In this document: positions 34,089 to 42,150 of the stretch, in pieces | How the letters are laid out: every line of letters begins with the position of its first letter | How positions within the stretch are numbered: the stretch's first letter is position 1 | Assembly: GCA_018268855.1 (NCBI GenBank) | Contig: JAFDVR010000009.1 | Location: 146,436 to 210,435, forward strand | Length of the DNA stretch: 64,000 nucleotides | Origin: Acidobacteriota bacterium | Lineage (GTDB): Bacteria > Acidobacteriota > Terriglobia > Terriglobales > Acidobacteriaceae | Direction of reading: 5' to 3' | Made by a program: the position numbers and the translations under genes | Notes under the pieces: model-generated | Databases searched by the model: none | What the model was told of the DNA's origin: nothing | What the model saw: the letters and a program-made list of their open reading frames with translations, nothing else

Positions 34089-35348
34089 ATGCCGGACCCG
34101 AATCAGAACATACCCGCGACCGTACCGGAACAGCCGGAGTCCAAACCGCCACTGCGTAAGAGTATGCCAGTCGTTATCGCCCTGGTCGTCATCATCGCAC
34201 TTATCGGTATAGCCAATCTCTCCAGCCTCTTGAGCGGCAATAAGAAGAGCGCGGTGGTGAGTACGATGCCGATGCGTCCGGCAGCGCCCAACGCGCAGCA
34301 GGTAAACAGTTTTGAGTCGCAGCAACAGCTACAGGCCCAGCGTGACGCCGAGGCGCGGCAGCACCAGCAGGAGCTTGCCGCCGCTCTCCAGCAACTCCAG
34401 CAGACCGAAGGCGCTCCCGGTCCAGAGGCCGCTGGCGCACCGCCGATGACCGCCGCGCAACGCGCCGCGATCTACGGCGACAGCCCCAACGCGCCGCAAC
34501 GCACCTCGAATATATCGCAGGCTCAGGCCGAGGCCAAGCAGAAGGAGCTTGCGAAGGAGAAGCAGCAGCAAGACGCCATCAACAGCGGTACCGTTGCGAT
34601 TGATTTTGAGCGTACCGCTCCCAGACCTGTAACGGCTGAGGCCGCGCAGGAGACGGCTGCTACCGCAGCCGGCAGCGCGGCTCCGTCCAAAGCAGCCAGT
34701 ACAGCGGCAAAGGCCGATGCCCAAAAGAATCCGATGGCCGGATATGACTTCGATACCTACGATGGCCGCCTCTATCGCGTTTTCGAGGGAACGGTAATTG
34801 AGGGCGTTGTCACCAATCACATTGACGGCGGTTTCAGCGGCCCGATTATGGTTTCGCTCACGACCGACCTGTACTCCCACGACCATCAACAGCTTCTCTT
34901 GCCGCAAGGTACGCGACTGCTTGGCGATGTGCAGAGTGTCGGCAACGCGCAGCAGCGCAAGATGTTCGTCACCTTCCATCGTGCTATCTGCCCGGATGGG
35001 TTTTCGCTTGAGTTTGCCAAATACATCGGACTTGACCAGATCGGCACCACCGGCCTTGCTACGAAGGTCAATCACGGTTATTTGCAGGCATTCGCAGTCG
35101 CAGCCGCTATCGGCGGCTTAGGCGGACTCGCGCAGATCGGGAATGGTGGCAGTGTTCTCGATCCTTCCGTACAGATTCGCAACGGGATCTCCGAACAGTC
35201 CGCTGTTGAAGCGGAGCAAGTGTTGAATCACTTCCTCAATAGGCTGCCAATCATCACGCTTAAAGAAGGTTCACGTGCCCGCGTGTACATCGGCACGGAC
35301 CTTTTGATTCCGTCCTACGCAGAACATCGCGTCGATCCCACGTTGTAA
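34089..35348 (+). CDS. virB10: VirB10/TrbI-like core-complex protein
   Basis: A 419-residue protein with a short cytoplasmic tail, one membrane helix (MPVVIALVVIIALIGIANLS), a long Gln/Ala-rich periplasmic linker and a C-terminal TrbI domain. The latter contains GTVIEGVVTNHIDGGFSGPI, LLLPQGTRLLGDVQSV and a final ARVYIGTDLLIP. VirB10 spans both membranes and senses ATP use by the secretion ATPases. It follows virB9 after two bases. Confidence 0.92.
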   Translation: MPDPNQNIPATVPEQPESKPPLRKSMPVVIALVVIIALIGIANLSSLLSGNKKSAVVSTMPMRPAAPNAQQVNSFESQQQLQAQRDAEARQHQQELAAALQQLQQTEGAPGPEAAGAPPMTAAQRAAIYGDSPNAPQRTSNISQAQAEAKQKELAKEKQQQDAINSGTVAIDFERTAPRPVTAEAAQETAATAAGSAAPSKAASTAAKADAQKNPMAGYDFDTYDGRLYRVFEGTVIEGVVTNHIDGGFSGPIMVSLTTDLYSHDHQQLLLPQGTRLLGDVQSVGNAQQRKMFVTFHRAICPDGFSLEFAKYIGLDQIGTTGLATKVNHGYLQAFAVAAAIGGLGGLAQIGNGGSVLDPSVQIRNGISEQSAVEAEQVLNHFLNRLPIITLKEGSRARVYIGTDLLIPSYAEHRVDPTL

Positions 35349-35379
35349 ATGAGCAATTCCATCCACCGCAGGAGGTAGT

Positions 35380-36165
35380 ATGACAATCACAATCATCAAT
35401 CGTCGCAAATGGCTCATCGGAGGCGCGGCAGTATTGCTCACCGCAACACCGAGCTTTGCCTTGTTCGGCATCGGAGATATTGTCTTCGACCCGACCAGCT
35501 ACGCCAGCCTAGTATCGCAGCTCACCACACTTCAGACGCAGTACACGATGCTGAAGAACAACATCACTCATTTCTCTTTCAAACAGCAATGGCAGACAAC
35601 ATTACACGCGCTTGAAAACGTGAATGTCGCCAATATGTTCGGAGAGACGGCGGGCATGAGCATCGCGCTCAATAGCAACTCTCCTTCCGCATCAAGCACA
35701 GCATGGAAAGCCGCCACCGTGACGATGAACGGTAGCGCACCGACATACCTTGCCAGTCAGTCTCTCGGCAGCTCCCGCACGTCGCAGCTTGCCTTGATCG
35801 AAACGTCCGATGCCGTCTCGCCCGACTGCCTTACCGCTGTGGGTCAGTACCGGAGCGAGCGGAGTACCAATGCCGCGTCCAACGGTTCGCTCCTGTCTTC
35901 GCAGTTCGATGTTTCTGATTCGACCAACAGTGAAGTCCAGCAACTCAATCTCCTTAATGCAGCAGAAGCGCAGAAGATGGCCGAGATGCAGTCGCAAGGC
36001 ACGCTACAGGCTTGCCTTGCTTCGCAGATGACACTTGCCAACATGGAACGCAGAAACGCGCAAGCTGAAGACCTCAACACCGCCGTCTTCGTCCAGCAGC
36101 AGCGTTCCACCAATGACACCAGCGCCGCCAATGAAAGCAATACATGGGCGACCTATCTCCCGTAA
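35380..36165 (+). CDS. virB5: VirB5/TrbJ-like pilus-associated protein
   Basis: A 261-residue exported protein; the leader RRKWLIGGAAVLLTATPSFA shows both an Arg pair and a clear cleavage site. The mature part is helical (YASLVSQLTTLQTQYTMLKN, LNLLNAAEAQKMAEMQSQ, LANMERRNAQAEDL), as in TrbJ/VirB5 minor pilins. The last residues are NTWATYLP, very like the TWQKYIP end of the next small protein, which may mark a shared partner site. Confidence 0.8.
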   Translation: MTITIINRRKWLIGGAAVLLTATPSFALFGIGDIVFDPTSYASLVSQLTTLQTQYTMLKNNITHFSFKQQWQTTLHALENVNVANMFGETAGMSIALNSNSPSASSTAWKAATVTMNGSAPTYLASQSLGSSRTSQLALIETSDAVSPDCLTAVGQYRSERSTNAASNGSLLSSQFDVSDSTNSEVQQLNLLNAAEAQKMAEMQSQGTLQACLASQMTLANMERRNAQAEDLNTAVFVQQQRSTNDTSAANESNTWATYLP

Positions 36166-36177
36166 TTGGAGACTGCA

Positions 36178-36447
36178 ATGTTGAAAGCGATCAACACCAA
36201 AATCCTGCTCGCCATCCTCGCGGCTCTGGCCGCCATCGGTGGTGCGCTTACCTACCAGCGGCATGAGGTGGCGAAAGCCGCCGCAGCCGCCGCCAAAGCA
36301 GCGGCCATCCTTCAGCAACAACAGAAGGAGGCCGAAGAACGAAAGGCCGAGAATGAGGCGTTCCGGCAGCGCGTGGAGGCGGACAAGAAGAAGCACAACT
36401 CCGCTGCCGCCCATGAAGGCAAAACGTGGCAGAAGTACATTCCCTAA
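36178..36447 (+). CDS. Small membrane-anchored protein in TrbK position
   Basis: An 89-residue protein with one N-terminal membrane helix (ILLAILAALAAIGGALTY) and a charged coiled-coil tail (QKEAEERKAENEAFRQRVEA). It ends in TWQKYIP. It lies between the VirB5- and VirB6-like genes, the place of trbK (entry exclusion) in IncP-type operons, but it lacks the TrbK lipobox cysteine. An entry-exclusion or assembly role is only suggested by position. GGAG lies seven bases upstream of the ATG at 36178; a TTG at 36166 is in frame. Confidence 0.6.
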   Translation: MLKAINTKILLAILAALAAIGGALTYQRHEVAKAAAAAAKAAAILQQQQKEAEERKAENEAFRQRVEADKKKHNSAAAHEGKTWQKYIP

Positions 36448-36472
36448 ACGCTATTTGAGGAAGGAGGGCGAT

Positions 36473-37393
36473 ATGGTTTCCATTGCATTGTTGGCACAAG
36501 CATTGCCGAGCGCAAGTTCCGGGGTCGATTGGCTGTATCAATTTACCAACAACCTTACCAATCTGACGACGCAGAACGGTGGTGCGCTTACGCAGCTTGG
36601 ACTCACGGAGCTTGCCTGCATTTCTCTCTTCGTTCTCATTAGCCTGGTCATCAACTGGAACACGCAGAGCATGACATTCCGTTTTCATGCCCAGCCGGTT
36701 CACGCAGGCGATTTGGTGAACTTCCTGTTGCGGCTCATCATCTGCTGCCTGCTTGAAAGCTATTGGGTAAACCCATTTCCCGGCGCGAGCTTTGGCATCA
36801 ATCATTTCTTTTCGTACATCGCGCAGGCGATGGTTGCGGCCTTCGATCAGAACTCGCTCGACAATCTCCTCCAGCTTTTCAAAACCGCTGGTGACAATAC
36901 CGCCATGCCGTCGCTCATGGCCCCCGTTCAGATCCTTTGCTACTTCGTCGTGCAGGCCCTTCTCGGCATCGCGTCCGCCATCCTGTTTGTCATAAATTGC
37001 AGCGCCTTCATCCTCTATGGCGTGACCGCATTGTTCGGCCCCATCTTCGTCCCACTCTTAATGACAAAGACGTTCCGAGCGAAGTTTTTTCACTTCTTCG
37101 ACGTGCTTATCAGCTTTGCTATGATTCGCGCCGTCGCAGCCGCTTTCATCTTCGTTTGGGGCGGCTTTATGAACGCTTTTATTCAGCAGACGTTCAATGG
37201 AAATTACTCAATAGAAATGTGGCTTGCCAACCTCATTCCGTGCATCATGGTGTTTGTCGCCTTCATTGTGAACATGCTCTTTATTCCGAGCATGACACAA
37301 GCGATTTTCGGTGGAGCTGCCGGAGCTGCCGAGAACATCACGAAGCTTGCGACAACGGCTGCTTCGACAGTCGCCATGCTGGGAGGAGGATGA
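36473..37393 (+). CDS. virB6: VirB6/TrbL-like polytopic membrane protein
   Basis: A 306-residue protein with at least five membrane segments, including LTELACISLFVLISLVIN, PVQILCYFVVQALLGIASAI and LIPCIMVFVAFIVNMLFIPS. It matches VirB6/TrbL, the inner-membrane channel component that touches the passing DNA. I chose the ATG at 36473 because AAGGAGGG lies just upstream; the frame is open further upstream but overlaps the small gene before it. Confidence 0.82.
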   Translation: MVSIALLAQALPSASSGVDWLYQFTNNLTNLTTQNGGALTQLGLTELACISLFVLISLVINWNTQSMTFRFHAQPVHAGDLVNFLLRLIICCLLESYWVNPFPGASFGINHFFSYIAQAMVAAFDQNSLDNLLQLFKTAGDNTAMPSLMAPVQILCYFVVQALLGIASAILFVINCSAFILYGVTALFGPIFVPLLMTKTFRAKFFHFFDVLISFAMIRAVAAAFIFVWGGFMNAFIQQTFNGNYSIEMWLANLIPCIMVFVAFIVNMLFIPSMTQAIFGGAAGAAENITKLATTAASTVAMLGGG

Positions 37394-37397
37394 GCTT

Positions 37398-37586
37398 ATG
37401 TTCGAGTATCTATTGCGTGTAAAAGCCCTGCATCGCTTAGGAATGGGAAGACCTTTCCTGGCTGCGTTTATTGCAATCTTCGTGGGCGCGGTTATAGCGG
37501 GTGTGATTTACGCCTGCGTCGTGTTCCACGCCGTCAACGAAAGGAGTCATCCTCCCCATGTCCACGCACACAGCAGCAGTCAATGA
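37398..37586 (+). CDS. Small single-helix membrane protein
   Basis: A 62-residue protein with a central membrane helix (FLAAFIAIFVGAVIAGVIYA) and a His-rich tail (HPPHVHAHSSSQ). It starts four bases after virB6 with GGAGGA upstream and overlaps the VirB8-like gene by 29 bases, so it is a translated member of the operon. I do not recognise it; a VirB7-like core or accessory role is possible by location only, and no lipobox is seen. Confidence 0.55.
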   Translation: MFEYLLRVKALHRLGMGRPFLAAFIAIFVGAVIAGVIYACVVFHAVNERSHPPHVHAHSSSQ

Positions 37587-38349
37587 GCAACCGATACTAT
37601 CGCCAGAGCAAGCCCTGCTCACCGATCAGATTGGCAATGAAGTTTATGCTTCTCATTACGCCGAACGGAAAACCTATCGCTTCATCCTCGCCTGTGAAAC
37701 GATTCTGCTCTGCGTGGCTATATGGAGCAACGTATCCCTTGCCCATCGTCCTGTAGTTAACCGCTACGTCCGCATTGACGAGATGGGCCGTGCCCAGGCG
37801 ATCCAGTACAGCGATTTGAACTATAGCCCGCGTGAGGGAGAGATTCGGACATACCTCACCGATTGGGCGAATTACCGCTATACGATCAGCCGCGACACCA
37901 TCGCCAAGAAGTATCCCCTCAACTATTACTTCCTGTCCGGCAATTTGGCTTCGCAGTTGATGACTGACGACAACCAGAATCATCTTGTCTCGCAGGTCGT
38001 GGGCGGCCAGATCGAGCAGAGCGATGTAGAGGTAAAGAACGTCACCATCACATCCATGTCGCAGGAGACGATTCAGGGCGCAGTCCTGGCGCGTGGGACG
38101 GCTCTCTTGGCTCTCGACAAGGTCTACTCGCCAAGCCATTCCCGCCAGCCGCGTACCGAGCATTGGATGCTCAGTCTCACCTACTACCTGAATCCCAAGC
38201 AGGTCAGCGATCAGGCCAAAATCTACCCGCAATATGAGTTCATCAATCCTTTGGGATTGACCATCACCGAGTTTCACGAAAACCGTGTCTCGGTTGAACC
38301 CATGGCTCCCGGTACTCCAGCAGCCGCAACAGACGGAGCGGTACGGTGA
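37558..38349 (+). CDS. virB8: VirB8/TrbF-like inner-membrane assembly protein
   Basis: A 263-residue protein: a short cytoplasmic tail, one membrane helix (FILACETILLCVAIWSNVSL) and a periplasmic domain with the VirB8/TrbF fold. Visible phrases include NYSPREGEIRTYLTDWANYR, DVEVKNVTITSM and EHWMLSLTYYLNPKQ. VirB8 bridges the inner-membrane parts to the core complex. It ends with GTGA overlap into virB11. Confidence 0.84.
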   Translation: MSTHTAAVNEQPILSPEQALLTDQIGNEVYASHYAERKTYRFILACETILLCVAIWSNVSLAHRPVVNRYVRIDEMGRAQAIQYSDLNYSPREGEIRTYLTDWANYRYTISRDTIAKKYPLNYYFLSGNLASQLMTDDNQNHLVSQVVGGQIEQSDVEVKNVTITSMSQETIQGAVLARGTALLALDKVYSPSHSRQPRTEHWMLSLTYYLNPKQVSDQAKIYPQYEFINPLGLTITEFHENRVSVEPMAPGTPAAATDGAVR

Positions 38350-39326
38350 GCTTCGAGCTGATATTGCCGTTCTTTCCCGACGAGCTGCGGACGCTATTGT
38401 TGGACCCGTCCATCTCGGACTTGATGATTAATGGCACAACCGGCGTGTACGCGGATCGTGGCGGCGTGGTTGAGCACATTGCGCTGTCCACACCGTACAG
38501 CAACGACCGCCTGCAAGCGGCGATAGAGCGCGTTGCCCGTATCCTCGGACAAGACCTTACCAGCCAGAATCCCATCCTCAATACTCGCCTGCCGGACGGC
38601 TCCAGAGTCGCCGTCGTCGGCTCGCCATCGTCCATCAATGGCCCGACATTCACCGTCAGGAAGTTCAACCGGTGGTTCACATCGGATGAGCTGATTGCAT
38701 CAGGCAGTTTGCCGGAACAGATTCGGGATACAGTTATCGCCCTTATTGCAGAGCGGAAGAACGGCATCATCAGTGGCGGAACTGGTAGTGGGAAGACAAC
38801 TCTGATGAAGGCACTCCTAGACCATGTGCCGTTGCAAGAACGGCTCATCGTCATCGAGCAGCCTGCCGAGCTAAAGATAACCCATCCGAACGCCGTTCGT
38901 TGGGAAGCAGTCGAGGCCATTCCCGGTCAGGTTGCCGTGACGCCAAGCCAGCTTGTCGCCGCAGCTCTGCGGCACCGTCCCGACCGCATCATCATGGGCG
39001 AGATACGCGATGAGTGCGGTTATGACCTACTGCAAGCGATGAATACCGGGCATGGTGGAACGCTGTCCACCATCCACGCCAAGAGCGCGTGGGACGCACT
39101 CAACAGGCTATCGGACTTGGCCCTGAGTGCCAGGGCGAATCTGAACCATTCTTTCATCCGTTCGGAGACGGCGGAAGCCATCGACTTTGTTCTGTATTGC
39201 GAGCGCGATCATGCTGGCCGACGCCGGGTACGCGAGCTGATTACCGTAAAGGGCTACAGCCATGCGGATCAGTCCTTCGAGACCGAGGACATCTATCGAG
39301 TCTCCACCACAGCAAGCGCGGCATGA
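38346..39326 (+). CDS. virB11: VirB11/TrbB-like secretion ATPase
   Basis: A 326-residue hexameric traffic ATPase starting at a GTG that overlaps the virB8 stop. The N-terminal domain precedes Walker A ISGGTGSGKTTLMKALL, the Asp box LIVIEQPAELKI, Walker B RPDRIIMGEIRDE and the His box GHGGTLSTIHAKSAWDALN. It powers pilus assembly and DNA transfer. It closes the secretion operon. Confidence 0.93.
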   Translation: MSFELILPFFPDELRTLLLDPSISDLMINGTTGVYADRGGVVEHIALSTPYSNDRLQAAIERVARILGQDLTSQNPILNTRLPDGSRVAVVGSPSSINGPTFTVRKFNRWFTSDELIASGSLPEQIRDTVIALIAERKNGIISGGTGSGKTTLMKALLDHVPLQERLIVIEQPAELKITHPNAVRWEAVEAIPGQVAVTPSQLVAAALRHRPDRIIMGEIRDECGYDLLQAMNTGHGGTLSTIHAKSAWDALNRLSDLALSARANLNHSFIRSETAEAIDFVLYCERDHAGRRRVRELITVKGYSHADQSFETEDIYRVSTTASAA

Positions 39327-39795
39327 GTTGACGATGGAAACCCGAGTTGGAGCGTTCGGTATGAGAAGCCTTCTTGAGCATGATGCGGCGAATACATCCT
39401 CACCGTTGGAGTGTGCTTTTGAGCATGGGCGCACCGAACTTCGAGACGAGCGAAACGGATGCGAGGGCCGCTGCTTTGCCCGGAGGTCAGGCAGAGAACG
39501 TGGTTCTGGTTTGCCGTTCGACGGCATCGTCAGGAAGCGAAGGATGCGCGTTGTTCCGGTGCGTGTCTCCCCAATGCCATTCCGTCCCGTGTTCGGTCAC
39601 TGCTTCGGGGCCTATGCGACGCCCGGCGGCAGACTCGTTCTTCTGCTTTGCTATGCACCCTACGGGTTACGGTTTCCACCTTCGGCGGACCCACCGTAAA
39701 TGCAGAACTTCGGCCTTGGGAGTCGCGCCCACTCGCTAGGCTTCGCCGGGTGTGACCCGAACGAGGTTCGGGAATTCAAAAACGGAGACACTACC
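39327..39795 (+). other. Spacer between virB11 and ssb with alternative hairpins
   Basis: Three overlapping forward frames are open over much of this region, but none shows a known motif or a convincing ribosome site, and their protein composition (Arg, Pro, Cys, Ser rich) looks random. The last part holds two mutually exclusive hairpins: CGGGT-GTG-ACCCG (39747-39759) and CCCGAAC-GAG-GTTCGGG (39756-39772), which share the bases 39756-39759. They lie 24 bases before the ssb start and could act as an expression switch. Confidence 0.4.
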
Positions 39796-40188
39796 ATGTA
39801 CCTCAATCGCGCTACCCTCATCGGCTACCTTGGCAACGACGCCGAGGTTCGCAACGGCAAAAACGACCAGAAGTTCACTACGTTCTCGGTTGCCACCAAG
39901 ACCTCCTATAAGGACAAAGAGAGCGGCGAGTACGTCTCGCATACCGAATGGCATCGCTGCATCGTCTTCGGGAAGTTCGGTGAGTTCGCGGCCACGCTCA
40001 AGAAGGGCGCACACATTCAGGTTGAGGGCGAGATTCGTCACACCGAGTACACGCCCAAGAAGGCGAAGAAGCCGGTACGCACGGACAGCATTCGGGTCAC
40101 TTCCATCCTCAAGCTCGACCGCGCAGAGAAGGCCGGCGCGGACGAGCAGGAGTTCGACGAGATGCCCGCAGAGGAAGAGACCGAATAG
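39796..40188 (+). CDS. ssb: Single-stranded DNA-binding protein
   Basis: A 130-residue OB-fold protein. YLNRATLIGYLGNDAEVRNG, FSVATKTSYKDKESGEYV, TEWHRCIVFGKFGEFAATLK and GAHIQVEGEIRHTEYTPK are typical SSB. The C-terminus is acidic (EFDEMPAEEETE) but lacks the DDDIPF-like tip that binds host replication proteins. It likely coats the transferred strand or supports element replication. The start at 39796 gives the canonical N-terminus. Confidence 0.92.
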   Translation: MYLNRATLIGYLGNDAEVRNGKNDQKFTTFSVATKTSYKDKESGEYVSHTEWHRCIVFGKFGEFAATLKKGAHIQVEGEIRHTEYTPKKAKKPVRTDSIRVTSILKLDRAEKAGADEQEFDEMPAEEETE

Positions 40189-40209
40189 GCCCTTCCTCCG
40201 CATGGTGAG

Positions 40210-40228
40210 GCCCGGCTTATCACCGGGC
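40210..40228 (+). terminator. Probable terminator after ssb
   Basis: GCCCGG (40210-40215) pairs with CCGGGC (40223-40228), loop CTTATCA, followed by TTCTTT. The stem is short, so it is moderate evidence only. Confidence 0.5.
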
Positions 40229-40278
40229 TTCTTTCACTGCTTAGGCTCGCATGATCGCAACTCACCAGAGGTGCCGCT

Positions 40279-41229
40279 ATGAGTCAAATCGCCGCCAGTT
40301 TCCTCAGACGTTGCTTCGCCCCTGAAGAGACGATTGCTCTTCTGCTTCGGGGAGAGAACGGTGCTACTCCCATGCAGCGAGTCGTGCGTTTGGAGCAGGC
40401 TTTAGAAACACGGTACATGGCATGGCTCTCCTACGAGAACCAGCATGGTCGCAACAACATCTACGTTGCCGCCAATCCACTTCACCCCGGCAGCCGCAAA
40501 CGAACGAAAGAGAGCATCGCATCCGTTCGCCATCTATATATAGACATCGACACGGATGGAGATGCCCGACTCGTTGCGCTCCGGGCATCGGAGATGGCGC
40601 CGCCGCCGACCTCGATTCTGTTTACATCGCTGGGTAAGTATCAGGTGCTTTGGCGCGTCGAAGGCTTCGACTTTGTGCGGCAGGAACAGACGCTTAAGCT
40701 GCTCGCCATCGCTTTCGGCGGCGATCCCGCTTGTACCGACTGCAACCGTGTCCTGCGCGTCCCCGGTTTCCTGAATCGGAAGTATGACCCGCCGTACAAA
40801 GTCACGGTCGAATATCCCGACGATTCCATCTGGACTCCCGATGACTTTCAGTTGGATTCGGTCGCGGTCGATGCCATGCGCTTTACCTGTGCTTCATCGT
40901 CACAAAAACCGTCGTTGACGCACAGCCATTCAGAATCGAATTGGGCATGGGTTCTGCATGAGCTTGCCCACGGCAAAGATGCCGTGACGCTCACGCACGA
41001 GCTGGCTTCGCGCCGCGCTGACAAGCCCAATCCGCTCTACTACGCGCAACGCACTATCGACGTGGCTTCCGCTCGTCTCTGGCTTATCGAAGGCAGCAGC
41101 TTCGAGGACGTGATTGCGATGCTCGAATCCCGCCGCTGCCATGAGCTTCCCGCCGCACTGTGCTCCGCTCGTGCGCGGGAGATTGCCGTCACCGCACACC
41201 GCATGATTGCCCGCAGAAAATCCGCTTGA
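40279..41229 (+). CDS. RepB-type DNA primase
   Basis: A 316-residue protein. LYIDIDTDGDARL carries the paired acidic residues of a primase-polymerase active site. TSLGKYQVLWRVEGFD and CTDCNRVLRVPGFLNRKYD (His/Cys-like and RVPG motif) match the RepB_primase family found in RSF1010-like plasmids and integrative elements. It likely primes complementary-strand synthesis after transfer. The C-terminal third is helical with no recognised domain. Confidence 0.75.
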   Translation: MSQIAASFLRRCFAPEETIALLLRGENGATPMQRVVRLEQALETRYMAWLSYENQHGRNNIYVAANPLHPGSRKRTKESIASVRHLYIDIDTDGDARLVALRASEMAPPPTSILFTSLGKYQVLWRVEGFDFVRQEQTLKLLAIAFGGDPACTDCNRVLRVPGFLNRKYDPPYKVTVEYPDDSIWTPDDFQLDSVAVDAMRFTCASSSQKPSLTHSHSESNWAWVLHELAHGKDAVTLTHELASRRADKPNPLYYAQRTIDVASARLWLIEGSSFEDVIAMLESRRCHELPAALCSARAREIAVTAHRMIARRKSA

Positions 41230-41252
41230 TTGCACTACCAAAGGAGAATTCA

Positions 41253-41579
41253 ATGCCACTGCTAGAAGTCACCCAAACCCGCCACGTCAGCGCCTCGATT
41301 CGGCTTACTGAACCGACTGCTTTGTTGGTCGATCAGTATGCTGCTTTCATCAAGGCTCCGGCAGACAATGTTGTCGAAGAATCCCTTAAGCATGTCTTCG
41401 CCAAAGACCGCGACTTTCAGGAGTATCTGAAGTCGCCCGAAGCACAGCGGATTACGCCGACGCTGCGCGTGCGCCGTGGCAATGCCAATGACGGCGCGGA
41501 AGCATCGGCAAAGAAGCCGGTATCCGCTGCATCCTCGGCATCCCAAACACCGACATCTGTGGCGGGATCGAGAGCATGA
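41253..41579 (+). CDS. Ribbon-helix-helix-like small protein
   Basis: A 108-residue protein, AAGGAG upstream of the ATG. The first 55 residues read as one strand plus two helices (HVSASIRLTEPTALLVDQY, then NVVEESLKHVFAKDRDFQEY), like ribbon-helix-helix DNA-binding domains; the tail is low-complexity Ser/Ala/Pro. It lies directly left of the candidate oriT, so a role in nicking control or autoregulation is plausible but unproven. Confidence 0.5.
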   Translation: MPLLEVTQTRHVSASIRLTEPTALLVDQYAAFIKAPADNVVEESLKHVFAKDRDFQEYLKSPEAQRITPTLRVRRGNANDGAEASAKKPVSAASSASQTPTSVAGSRA

Positions 41580-41587
41580 TTCTCCGC

Positions 41588-41749
41588 CTACATCCGTGGC
41601 AGTACCAAAGCGGTGCTTCGCACCGGATGTATTTCGACACTCCACCCCTAGTAGGGAGCTGTTTAGCTCCCTGCGGGAGCTAATGGGTTCCGTGGCAAAG
41701 TACAGGACTTACGAAAATCGGGGAGCTTATTAGCTCCCGGCGATTTTCG
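41588..41749. other. Candidate origin of transfer (oriT)
   Basis: This non-coding stretch is crowded with inverted repeats. ACATCCG (41590-41596) pairs with 41624-41630 around an inner GGTGC-TTC-GCACC. The heptamer GGGAGCT occurs five times in both orientations (41654, 41665, 41675, 41721, 41732). AGGGAGCT-GTTT-AGCTCCCT forms a perfect 8-bp hairpin (41653-41672). A long cruciform joins 41712-41727 to 41732-41749 with only a GG bulge. It lies immediately before trwA-, trwB- and trwC-like genes, the same order as in R388. I cannot place the nick. Confidence 0.6.
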
Positions 41750-41768
41750 AGAATTGGAGCACTGCGGC

Positions 41769-42146
41769 ATGGCGATTCTCGATGCACAGATGAGCACGAA
41801 ACGCGGCAAGATTCGTGGCCGTGAGAGCCGGAATCAGACGCTCACGACCAAAGTTACCGCCACGGAATACCGCGCCGTGGAGGACGCCGCAGCCTCGGAA
41901 GCCAAGACGACCGGCGAATGGCTGCGTGACCTGGCTTTGGAAGCCGTCGCAGTAAAAGCGGCAGGCGGCACGGAAACGGTCATGCTACCGGAGATCGTAG
42001 GCGTCCGTTTGCTGCTCGTGAATGCGTTGCGCTCCGTTGCTATCGGGCAAACGATGACACCCGAAGCATTCGACAAGCTACTGGATCAGATCGGTACGGC
42101 GAAGCATGAGCTGGCCGGAAAACTCCTGGCCGAAGGAGGGAGATAA
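41769..42146 (+). CDS. Relaxosome accessory protein (TrwA/MobC-like)
   Basis: About 125 residues. The N-terminal RNQTLTTKVTATEYRAVEDA followed by ASEAKTTGEWLRDLALEAV has the strand-helix-helix form of ribbon-helix-helix relaxosome proteins; the Leu-rich C-terminal half (VGVRLLLVNALRSVA) could tetramerise. It sits between the candidate oriT and the coupling-protein gene, matching TrwA. GGAG lies eight bases upstream of the ATG at 41769; an ATG at 41790 is an alternative. Confidence 0.65.
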   Translation: MAILDAQMSTKRGKIRGRESRNQTLTTKVTATEYRAVEDAAASEAKTTGEWLRDLALEAVAVKAAGGTETVMLPEIVGVRLLLVNALRSVAIGQTMTPEAFDKLLDQIGTAKHELAGKLLAEGGR

Positions 42147-42150
42147 GGCG

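Noticed and set aside
39262..39739. Three overlapping forward reading frames of 98 to 145 codons between virB11 and ssb
   Set aside because: All three are open at once, none has a known motif or good ribosome site, and the composition looks like translated non-coding GC-rich DNA.
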